A stretch of DNA of 64,000 nt from Angiostrongylus vasorum. Lineage: Eukaryota; Nematoda; Chromadorea; Rhabditida; Metastrongylidae. The position numbers and the translations under genes were made by a program. The DNA is taken from positions 3,238,001 to 3,302,000 of the forward strand of contig JADANN010000018.1 of the NCBI GenBank assembly GCA_018806985.1, in the 5' to 3' direction. This document shows positions 35,001 to 43,959 of this stretch, one piece after another. The notes beneath the pieces are model-generated. The model ran no database searches, had not been told where the DNA came from, and was given only the letters and a program-made list of their open reading frames with translations. The number at the start of each line of letters is the position of its first letter. Within the stretch, counting starts at the first letter, position 1.

Positions 35001-38000
35001 ATTCCAATGTGCTCATCAGGAACAACATGGTTATTCGAAGACTCGGCAATTGTTTGTTTTACGCGAAACGACATCATCTATTGTTTGGATTCCACCCTTT
35101 CAGTATTCGTGCCCTTCATCCACCGTCCACAATGGTTTCCAGTGTTTTTTTAGTGTTGGTTTGGCTGCCATTTGAAGATTTTCGTGTGCGCCATTAATAT
35201 AGGAGAATTCTACTTAAGTCGACTCTCCTTCTGCAATAGTGGGTTGGCCGTACTAGGAGGTTCCCACGTGGCTTCCACGAGTGAGTTGATCATAGAGAAG
35301 TCTGCTGCCAATTTCCCGGGCTCAGAGGAAAGGAACTCTTGCTGGGGCTGGTGTGGGGTTGAACTAGCGCTTGTAATGAACAGCACCACTACCATAGCGC
35401 TACCTGCTCCCTAATATATATTTGCTTCTGCATAGTACGTGTAGGTTCGAGGTTTTGCTCACGTCCATATGAGGCAAAGTGCCTTTGGTTTCCACTCAGG
35501 TGGGATTTGCGATGTGTTAGTGCGGTCAATCATGCCGTATGCTTTAAGAAATTCTATGTGTTGCTCTTCATCCACCATGCTGTAAATCTCATTCAAATCG
35601 ATACGAGAAGCAACATTTAGGCAAGAGGCATGAAAAAGATAAAACGATAGTTACTACTGTTAGCTAATTTTTCTTAGAAATGATGACCGCATTACTCGTT
35701 TTCCACTTCCACTGATGTGAAATGTGAGATTAACGGCTGGAAGAATGATGAAGAAGGTTGATTTCATCATATTAGACACGATATGTCGTCAAGAAGGCTG
35801 CTTGACGGACTTCGAAAGACCCACGAGAGTAACGCATTCGAACCGCATTAAGCCATCTCCTTTGGATTTCTAATGACTTCTTTGAGTAACTTTCCAAATT
35901 CAGCACTCAGGGTTACCTAACAAATATGAGACTTTTCACTAGTGTTTTAATATCGCGACAATCGGGCTAAAGCGATATTTGGTCACGTTGATTATCCGAG
36001 ATTTTTCTCGATTTCTGGATAACTAGCAAAAAAGGATGCTACGGTTTTTCGCTCGTTGTATTCTTAGGCGAATTTATTCCTGTTGGTATAGAACCTCTCT
36101 GCGTTGATCAATCCCTGAGGGATGCGCCATGCATTCGAGTTCATTATACACCGTTGGAGGTTATTGAGTGCATATCTGGCATTTATAATGACTCGCGATG
36201 GCCTGCCGATGTTATCGAGCCAGTGCTGCTGTCCTCCCATACAAGCCTGGTATCAGTTTGCCGACCTCGGAGTGATGAAAGGTTTGGTGGGCCAGAGCGC
36301 GGGAGTCGATCCCATGTGTATTGCACCACTGCCCCCACACGCCCCCTTCAGGATCAGAAAGCCTAGCTAAGAGTAAACCAATATCAGTGGAACCCCTGCC
36401 AACGGTTTAGCGCCTCATCGTGAATGGGAGTTGTTCCTGGATGTGGAACTGTGGTGTACATCGGAGGATTCGTCCCGCCGGGCAGGGTCTCCCAAGCTGA
36501 GAAGCAGTCCGACGTTTCCATCAGGAACCCTAGCTAAGAGTGAACCAATACCAAGATCCACCACCGTCCTGGTATCAAAGTCGCATGGTGGCAAATCTTC
36601 CTCTCATCCACAAGGGCTGCGACTGCCCGTGGTGAAGACCTGGGGCAGGGTTTGACCACGCTGTCCTCGGGATTCCAGGGAACCACAATGGCTTGACAAG
36701 TAAATCTCCGAAAAATGGGGATTATGCTAGTGCCCGCACAACTAGTGAGGACGGGTCGTTCAAATATCAAGTATCAAGTAAGTAAAGTATGGAACCAAAT
36801 GCCTGCAGTGTTAATGAAGCAATTCCACCTATTGTGATTGCTGTTTCTTTTTTCTTGTGATTCGCTGTCTTCTGCTCCTGTGAAATGAGATATGTTGAGT
36901 TTTTTTAACATTCGAAGCTAGTTTTTAAATGAAAAACTTGCATAATCGTCCTTTTTAAGATGGTTTTCTTAGATAAGCAGCAAATGTAGACGGAGAGCTC
37001 AGGATCTCCTATTTATTTCGGATGACATTGATCAACGTCGCAAATTGGAGAATTCCCCAATTTGCTCAAAAATTTCTATATTCAATCAGCATTCTAATCT
37101 ATCATTTGACTTTTTGCGAGCAACAGCCTTCTGCTGAATGTTGGAGCTTGCTTGGCAAAAGTAGTTAAGACAGGAGAGAATTTCCTTCTTTTCAATTTGA
37201 TATGTTCAATTCCTCCTAAGCTTGAAAGATTTGGGTCAAATTTTTGGCTCATCCAAATTTAGAAAATTTTTGAAAAAAGAAATTGGAGAATCCACGCATA
37301 AGGAACAAATGATTTAAGCAGATCTACTAATTATAAAAGGATAGAGCTCCACGAGGTGACCAATACGTGAAAGATGCGACGTGCCTTCGAGTTCATCTAG
37401 CATCGTTAGATGTAATTGGATTCATATCTGGCTTATACATTGACCCTGCGGTGTCTTACCAATCTATTAAGTTACTGCTGCTATCGTTCCAGATGGGTCT
37501 GGTACCAATTTAAGACTCCGGAGGAATTGAAGAATTGGTGAGCCTGAGGTGATGGATCATACCCATGTGTATTGTAGGGCACTTCTAACCAATGCGCTGT
37601 GCGCGCCTCCTACTGGTTAAATGAGACGAATTCCCACAGATATTAGCCATGAGACTTATCTGGGCATTCAGTTGATCGCACTGGTGTCTTAACGTTAAGT
37701 GCAGTTCAAGTAGAAGTGGCTTATTATCACAGTCAACCGCTTGTGAGCTTTAACTAAGCGCTACACGTGGAATGTCCAAAAATTCAATTGCTTTAAGGCA
37801 AAAATTTACCTTCTATAAATGAAAGAAGAGTAGAAATAATTGGAAAATCTTGTTAACGTTAATCTGCACTCTGCACCATGAACGTATAATGAAACAGTTT
37901 GTTTTAATAGTCTTTCAAGCCTACAATGAATATGGAATGAATTCGTCAGGCTGATTCTCCATCGTGAGGCCTTCTTTTCGTTTTTCGATCGCCAGATTGA

Positions 38001-41000
38001 GGCTCACCAAAAGGACATTGACTTCGAAACTGAAGAATCCAACGACTACGTTGAAGCGTTTTTAAAGGAGAAAAGACGTCGTGAAGCAAACGGCGACAGT
38101 GAGTCGTTCAGGTGACATTTGGAGCAGAATTTTTAAACTTTTATCTATTTTCGAAAACTACATATTTCCTAGCTTCCTATCGTTTCTTAGAGTAGAACAC
38201 ATTTCTAGATTTTTCCCTCTCCGCGATCTCATCTAAGATTCGTAGTTGTACGGTGCTCCATGCTTGCGGAAGCCTTTTTGAAACGTGGTTTTCCAATTCA
38301 AGGTTTTGCAGCTATATACAGTTGCAAAATATGTGTCTCGATTTATGGATCGCTGGTATGGAAACTACTTCTAACACACTTTCTTGGGGCGTGGTTTACC
38401 TGCTCAATAATCTACACGTTCAGGTAAGTGTCGTATTATTTGGTAGTAATAGAAATCACTTGCCTTGAAAGCCGACAAGCCCTTGCTTTACTTATGAATA
38501 GTGGGACCACGGAAGGATATGACGAAGAAGGCACTTTAGTGTTCAGGCCACATTCACGACGATGCGTATATATTTTATTGTGTACCCCATATACCACAAA
38601 ATCATGCGCTTGCTTCCAAAAATCACTTCCAAAGAATCTTTAGCGTATCAGTAATAACAAGATATAAAATAGTCCACTATTTCTGTATATGTATTCTTAC
38701 GAACTGCCCCTTTTTTAGCTTGCGAGGTTGGTATAGATGTTCGTTATTGCTGTCTTTGTTCAATGGCTGACGTTCCGGCGACTTCTCCGTGCTCAGAGCC
38801 CGGCGTTTCATATGCAACAGTAGCCCCACAATTCGATCGATTATGTAGTATTAATGAAGATCCAGCATATGAGAAGACACCAATTTTCAAAAACCACTCA
38901 CCTTGCCGTTGGACCACTCTCGTGTTGTTTACGAAGGAGAATGAGTAAGACCTGACCATGGGAATGTGCATCAGAAAATCATCCCGAAACAAGGTGACAT
39001 ATCACACGCGTGATAGTGATGTATTCGTCTTTCCGGTTCATTTTTTGACTTTTGAAAATTATCCAAAACGCCTCAAGAGTTGATGTTTTAGATTCCTGCG
39101 CTAGAATCCGGACATTCACTCCAAAATCATCACCATTATGCTTTTGTGCCCTATTTGTACTCAGAGGAATCGTTTGTCGAATTTTATCTTTTCCATTTAG
39201 GTGTTCTTTTACGCGGGCACAAAGTGGTCTACCCGTTCCCCTTGTTTTCGTCTTTTTGAGTCCACTATTTCATAGAATGTCGTTCATTTTGATACTCATC
39301 GACGTGGTTCTGAATGCAAGATGTCCTCCACTACAGAGATATCACTTCTTTTCACAGACATTTACGAGAAATATCAGAGGTTGAGAGAACGCGTGTAATT
39401 CGAGGCTTCCTGTTCGAAGGAGGTCTGCCACGCGCTGGATTTGTGCGGTTTTCCGTACAACTTAGGCACAAAAGGTTGTAATGTGGGTTTACTGTTTTCG
39501 GATGAAATTCTGAGTTATTCAACGGAATTTATGAAATTGCCTTTCCTGGTTTTCATTGCCACCTGTGATACGGCTGTTGAAGTAAGATTAAGTACTGGTT
39601 TCTTTTTTTCTGAAGTAACTCATTGGCAGAGATGGCAGTCAATCTTGGTGATAAAAGAATGTGGATATTCCAGATTTCGAGCCTTTCGCATTGCTATTCA
39701 TTGTATTTCACCGAGTTTTCTTTGTTTTTTTCTTCGTGGAACATAATAAACTCACTTCTAACAACTTGTTGCTGAAACAGTTCTCGCGCGGAGAAAAGTT
39801 CACCAATCTTGGTGAGGAAGTGAAGAATGAGGCATTGAAAGGTCGTGAAACGATTCCATAAACGGACGTTTCGGCGGAAAAAAAATTCTCTTTCGACTGC
39901 TCAAAGACCCAAGTCACTCCGTTTGCTTACTCCAACTTGCTGGTGACAATCAACGGATGTCGCGTTGAAGGCAGTAAATTATAAATTGCCCTGATTTGAT
40001 AGGTAATTGACAAAACCTTTCCAGGCAAAGTAGCATAACAGGATCCTTTGCTTTAGGATGATAAGCGTTTCCTCGTTTACCTGACATTTGGCAGCTTTCT
40101 CGCTCACTTCTGTTCTACTTTAGGGCGATTACATGGATTTCTATAAGTTGCGGCCTTGAGCTTAAAAAATCGGCGTTTGAAGGCCTCTTCTTGTGTTGCA
40201 TGTGTTGAGTAACAAGTGGTCTCCACGGTGTGTTGTGAAAATATTGGTTCGATCTGACTCCAAATAGACTGCACAGAGATCGTGCAACCTGGGACTCAAT
40301 CGAAGTTAACCAGTTTTCCAACCTCTAGACGTCGCATAAATTATCCCATAGTGGGCTAAGTTCTGAGGCTTGGCTATTGCTGAGAGAGCAGTTTAGTGAT
40401 CACTGGATTCCTAAGGAAGCCAAGAGCGTTGTAAGTTCTCGGCGCAGGCAGCCTCTGTTGTTTGTGGAAGGAAGGATCCACTTTCTATTTTGATTGCTAC
40501 CAGTACGGCAATGATTTCCTGCACTGGCTTACTCTAATGTGGGCTTATGGATGCAGTTGTCGAACTAATTCTCACTTTAGATTCTTACACCCAAAAAACC
40601 CGCCATATCCTTGATTAAGTGGCAGTTCATTTGGGTGAATTCGAATCTATTAAATTCATTGCTGTGGAGGTTGTAATATGATGTCAAGCAACACAGGCGT
40701 TTAAGCACGGAAAATCTTTATGGAAAAAATTACAGGAAAAAATGCACGAGGAAATGGACCGTGAAATCGGCTCTGGTCGCCTGGTCACGATGTCGGATAG
40801 GAATAACCTTCCATATACAAGTGCAGTGATCAACGTGTGTAGTTTCCATTACATTTGAAAACTATTTTATATAAAAGCACAAGCTCATTTTTTACCTCTG
40901 ATGACAATGATGGTTTCATCGATATCTGATATGATATGAAAACTAGTTGAAGTAGGTTTCAGCGCCAAATTTCTTTAGAACTTTTTTTCAAGGAAATACA

Positions 41001-42016
41001 ACGGATGGCGAACTTGCTGCCAATGAATCTTCCTCACGAGACTCTCTGTACAGTTCAAGTGGGTAAATGGAGTATTCCGGCACACACAGGAGTTATCGCA
41101 CAGATTAGCAACGTGCTCTACGATGATGAGGTATTTTTTTTACCCAAAAGTATTTAAGTTCATAGTGTTGACGAGTGTTTTAGAAATATTACGCCTTACT
41201 TGTGTCTCATTTACAAACATGTATGGCAATGATGCTTGGCGAAATTGAACTGCATAGGTTTTGACATAAATGTTGTTGTTGTCTTTCAAGAAATAGCAGA
41301 GAAGCATGTACTCTCCATAGCTGCAGAGATACCTGATGTGATTTTAATGGCAAACTCCTTGGAGATTTCCACCACTGGATAGGTGCCATGCAATTAACAC
41401 TTGCACCTCCTTTTTGCCTAAATGCTTTTATAATCTGTGCCATCGAGAAAGTACATTTGAGCAAGCCCTAGCAAAATATCCTATCGTCTTGCTGTCAGTC
41501 CTTAATTGGGTGCTACTGACGAAGCACCTATAACATCCGTTTGTTTCTGCATTGTGATTCCGAATGTCAACTGAGCAGTCACAGGGGTTGCTTTCGCTTG
41601 ACCGAGTATGTGCAAAAGAATAAGGTGACACTGAAGAATGACCATCACATTCGTGTTTTTCAACGCATGTTGTTTAGGTGTTTCCCTCTCCACATACTTT
41701 CGATCCCACCAGATTCATTGATGACAGTGGAAAATTGAAGAAGGTATCACACGACAAGACGAAATTAGAAGTGAATGGTGCTCAAATATTACAATCTGTT
41801 AAGGTAGAAGAACTCATACCGTTTTCTATTGGAAAACGGCAATGCCTTGGGGAAGGATTGGCGAGAATGGAACTATTTCTATTCACTGCTAATCTTTTCA
41901 ATAGATTTAAGCTATCGTGTATTAACGCAGACGAACCGCCTAGCATGAAGAAATTATTTGCCTTAACAGTTCAGCCACGTCCATACCGATGTCTGGCAAA
42001 ACCGAGATTTGACTGA
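28422..42016 (+). CDS. Cytochrome P450, copy B of tandem array, near-complete (CYP33-like)
   Basis: This is the best preserved P450 in the window. The exons I place are 28422-28503, 28707-28823, 28981-29097, 33109-33221, 33297-33365, 33430-33521, 33601-about 33739, 37950-38111, 38312-38423, 40736-40834, 40993-41130, 41678-41743 and 41804-42016. They sum to about 500 residues, the usual P450 length. Motifs in order are an N-terminal membrane anchor, the proline hinge LPPGP, WREHRR (helix C), AGMETTS (helix I), EIQR (helix K), FDPTRF and [12 protein letters not shown] (haem loop). The start is the ATG shared with copy A. The problems are that exon 6 lacks the expected acceptor and carries TGA in the expected frame, and exon 7 has no clear GT donor. 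It may therefore be a young pseudogene or contain assembly errors. A nematode CYP33 affiliation is inferred; the substrate is unknown. Confidence 0.8.
28908..28969. repeat. 31-bp tandem duplication before P450 copy B exon 3
   Basis: Two units (28908-28938 and 28939-28969) start AGAGAATTTTTTTCC. They lie in intron 2, ending 11 bp before the exon 3 acceptor. Confidence 0.9.
29392..29560 (+). mobile_element. tRNA-derived SINE, family 1 (head)
   Basis: A good A box (GTAGCGCAGTGGTTAGAGG) and B box (AGGATCGATCCC) are followed by a shortened body (CAGACTTGTCTGAGAGGAT). It lies in intron 3 of P450 copy B. Confidence 0.7.
29561..33108. other. Intron 3 of P450 copy B
   Basis: It shares segments with intron 3 of copy A, and contains the inverted-repeat element at 31010-31490. 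No gene is seen. Confidence 0.6.
31010..31490. mobile_element. 480-bp non-coding element with inverted ends and paired hammerhead-like cores
   Basis: Ends near 31025-31070 (GTTGAGCTTACATGAGGTTG...) and 31430-31480 (...CAACCTCTTGTGAGCTCAAC) are inverted copies. Each end has a 24-nt core: reverse 31061-31084 (CTGATAA, A, GAC, 6-nt loop, GTA, GAAA) and forward 31402-31425 (CTGATGA, A, GAC, 6-nt loop, GTC, ATAG). It resembles a non-autonomous relative of a Penelope element or a retrozyme. Confidence 0.55.
33109..33740 (+). CDS. P450 copy B exons 4-7, exon 6 damaged
   Basis: Exon 4 (33109-33221) has WREHRRF and VLRDLGLSKDVMERR. Exon 5 (33297-33365) is open. In exon 6 (about 33430-33521) the position aligned to the copy A acceptor TAG reads TAA. 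The next AG lies four bases later, which shifts the frame, and the expected frame contains TGA at about 33441. Downstream of it the sequence DVGVGSVINQLLFGYRFEG is intact. Exon 7 (33601 to about 33739) encodes YPWLKILPHFENKWKK and has no canonical donor near its expected end. Confidence 0.75.
34195..34420. repeat. Family 2 SINE folded back into a near-perfect palindrome
   Basis: Arms 34294-34341 and 34348-34395 (48 bp each) are complementary with two mismatches and a six-base spacer. The left side belongs to a reverse SINE copy that begins at 34195. Lies in intron 7 of P450 copy B. Confidence 0.9.
35235..35415 (-). mobile_element. tRNA-like SINE, family 3
   Basis: The reverse strand has GGTAGCGCTATGGTAGTGG and CTAGTTCAACCCC, followed by a body shared with 49170-49310, including a TTCCCACGTGG/TTCCCATGTGG segment and a GAGTGAG(C/T)TTG-like segment. 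Confidence 0.5.
36105..36345 (-). mobile_element. tRNA-derived SINE, family 1
   Basis: A reverse copy starting GTTGATCAATCCCTGAGG, with CATATCTGGC and GACCTCGGAGTGATG body markers. It lies in intron 7 of P450 copy B. Confidence 0.7.
36415..36780. repeat. GC-richer insert of unknown origin in intron 7 of copy B
   Basis: This segment has no counterpart in intron 7 of copies A and C and is visibly richer in G and C. CTAGCTAAGAGT-AACCAATA occurs twice (36363 and 36530). It is probably an unrecognised mobile element fragment; no product is identifiable. Confidence 0.4.
37370..37607 (-). mobile_element. tRNA-derived SINE, family 1 (decayed)
   Basis: The same body markers are present in degraded form (CATATCTGGCTTATACA, GACTCCGGAGGAATTG), ending in an AATGCGCTGTGCGC A-box remnant. 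Confidence 0.55.
37950..38423 (+). CDS. P450 copy B exons 8-9 (I-helix region)
   Basis: Exon 8 (37950-38111) encodes FFDRQIEAHQKDID and NDYVEAFLKEKRR, the segment that copy A lacks and copy C has frame-shifted. Exon 9 (38312-38423) encodes LDLWIAGMETTSNTLSWG, the I-helix motif for oxygen activation, and ends at a GTAAGT donor. The exons join in phase 2. Confidence 0.88.
38424..40735. other. Intron 9 of P450 copy B
   Basis: It contains the reversed Penelope-like fragment (38700-39410). The stretch 40340-40720 is homologous to intron 9 of copies A (20980-21220) and C (57905-58240). No separate gene is seen. Confidence 0.6.
38700..39410 (-). mobile_element. Second Penelope-like fragment with nuclease region, reversed
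   Basis: The antisense frames of this stretch resemble those of the 10370-10730 nuclease region: the same out-of-frame peptides such as SSPLCFC and FRCSF appear. It is therefore a decayed minus-strand copy of the GIY-YIG part. A degraded hammerhead-like core lies at 38773-38796 (reverse: CTGAGCA ... GGAA). It sits in intron 9 of P450 copy B. Confidence 0.6.
40736..42016 (+). CDS. P450 copy B exons 10-13 (K helix, haem loop, C terminus)
   Basis: Exon 10 (40736-40834) is [14 protein letters not shown] and onward to SAVIN, with donor GTGTGT. Exon 11 (40993-41130) starts with EIQR (ExxR, K helix). Exon 12 (41678-41743) has FDPTRFIDD. A 60-nt intron (41744-41803) has length divisible by three and no stop, so an open frame runs through it. 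Exon 13 (41804-42016) has [19 protein letters not shown] with the haem-ligand Cys and ends at TGA 42014-42016. The intron that interrupts the FNRFK/LSC junction in copies A and C is absent. Confidence 0.9.
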
Positions 42017-42089
42017 TTTCTCATGACAGGACAATAAGAATCCAATATTTCTGCTTTTTGCGTAATGTGCTTTATTGTTTTCATGTTGT

Positions 42090-42710
42090 TACGAAAGTAA
42101 TACAGGTTTTCAACCTGTATTTTTGAAGAGCCATTTCCCAGGTCAAAAAAAACTTTATTAGTCGACATAGGAAAGTAGAAAAAGGCAAATTTACAATTTC
42201 TTATTAAAGCTTTTTTTTACTCGGATTATCCAAAATTCTGGAAATTACTGAAGATAGTTTCGATCTCGACTTAGTTTCTGAAGTGACACAACAAGTTATT
42301 GAGATGGTTAAGTAAGCTGTAGTCGGCAGGCGAGAGGTCGGACGAGTATAGTGGACGAGTATAGTGGATGAGGGATAGTTTGGTATCACAGCGCTGAGAT
42401 TCTTAGACCGATTTTTTTGCAAAGTTCTTGCACGCGCATTTGGTTCTGCCATAGCCTTAAATTCGTATTCTTCAATAGCACAACGACGCAACGACGTCCT
42501 CGACCTTCCTCTTCTGCAAGGTCGATTTCGTTACCACCAAATTCTTCAAACCAACGTCTCATTACACGTTCTTTAACACTTCCTTTACCCCACATCTCTT
42601 AAATGCTTTGAGCCTTCATACAACTTCAGCGTTTCAATTCGTGGAGTGGACTGGACAAAACTGTTCTTTTTTACAAGTCAGTCTCTAGTATGCGAAAAAG
42701 CAAGTTCACG
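42090..42710 (-). mobile_element. Internally deleted mariner
   Basis: The reverse strand carries the mariner DNA-binding part (GKGSVKERVMRRWFEEFGGNEIDLAEEEGRGRR, in pieces at 42490-42595). It runs almost directly into the C-terminal part, HYTRPLYSSDLSPADY-like with LLNHLNNLLC (42230-42380). The catalytic middle is gone, so it is a short non-autonomous derivative. It lies just 3' of P450 copy B. Confidence 0.65.
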
Positions 42711-43439
42711 ACATGAGCATAACATTGAAATATAGTGCTGTACGACTTGAAAAGAAATATTGGTTAAAGGCAAATACATAAGCTTAAAAAATTAAAAGTC
42801 GTGTATTAGTTTTCAAAAAACCTAGTATCTCTGCAAAATACTTGTGAAGGCCGACATTCATTCAAAGTTGACCTCAGTAATCAACAATCTCTAGATTTAC
42901 TATGCTTACACGAAGTTAGCAAGAAGGTATACTCTGCTAATTTTTCGGCGCCTTCGCCTTCTTCAGAGCCAGGTTGATTCTAGGCAACTCTCACAGGCGT
43001 TTGTTCTCGCAGTGTGGTGTGCATCGTGGTCGTATCAAGTCGAACCCGATGCAGGGAGCATCGTCCTCTATAAAAGATCGCTGCCGGGCTGATCTATGTA
43101 CAGTGCAATATCTACAGTGAGGCATTAATAATATGCCTCGTTTTTTTCCTTATCACAAATAAAATAAATGTTCAAAGTGATAAGGAATGTAGATGCTGAA
43201 ATGATGAGGAAATGATAAGGACTGCAAGTCTTTAGTCCTTTCTACTGTGTCTTTCAATTTTCCCAATTGATGCCATTTCCAAAGAAGCTGTCCCCTCCGT
43301 TGATAACAGATCAGATACGGCTTGTTCTGGTCCAAAGGCTATTCTAACACATTTCCCAAAAAGTGGATTCGGTGTTTTTGAAAGTGACCGTCATTTAACC
43401 TCGGTAGTCAAATAATCAACGTGTATTTGTATTGTCGAG
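42711..43439. other. Spacer after P450 copy B
   Basis: Apart from the hammerhead-like core at 42943-42966 I see nothing coding here. Confidence 0.5.
42943..42966 (-). ncRNA. Hammerhead-like core outside any coding element
   Basis: The reverse strand reads CTGAAGA, A, GGC, GAAGGC, GCC, GAAA with the same 3-bp stem and 6-nt loop. The flanks differ from the Penelope arms, so this belongs to another repeat subfamily. Confidence 0.45.
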
Positions 43440-43570
43440 TTCACACGAGCTTGATAAAGTTGTTTATTCCGTTTCGACGATTGAAGATCTGATGAAGACG
43501 AAGTCGTCGAGTCGAAACCTTGACCGAATACATAACTTTATCAAACTTTTGTAAGCTCAACAATATAAAT
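43440..43570 (+). repeat. Small inverted-repeat element with hammerhead-like core
   Basis: Outer arms GAGCTTGATAAAGTTGTTTA and TAACTTTATCAAAC...AAGCTC are inverted relative to each other. Between them CTGATGA (43489-43495) is followed by A, GAC, a 6-nt loop, GTC, five extra bases and GAAA (43514-43517). CTGATGA is the canonical hammerhead box. There is no coding capacity. Confidence 0.55.
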
Positions 43571-43959
43571 ACATGTGGCTTTAATGCTCGGAAGTATTTC
43601 GGCTTTTAAATGCCTTGAAAATTAAAGGAACACGTCCCAGATTATACTACTCTTTACCAAAATAGAAAGGAAGGCTAGATAAGCATCAACAATTGTTTGA
43701 AATGTTGAGGGAGTATTATGCTTTCCATTCGCCAGTTTTTCAGATCCTAGTAATTTTCTTGTTCGATTCACTTTCTCGCATCCGTTATTCACGAAGGTCT
43801 GCGTTACGGTGATATTTCAGGATTTCGTCACCTTCGTTAAAACAATTAAGTGCTGATGGTTTGATTCCACTTGGAATTTTGCTGTAGCTCTAAAAGGAAC
43901 ATTTCCAGTCGACGGAAAACATTCACAGGAACAATTTCTTGCAACAAGGAGCAGTTGTA

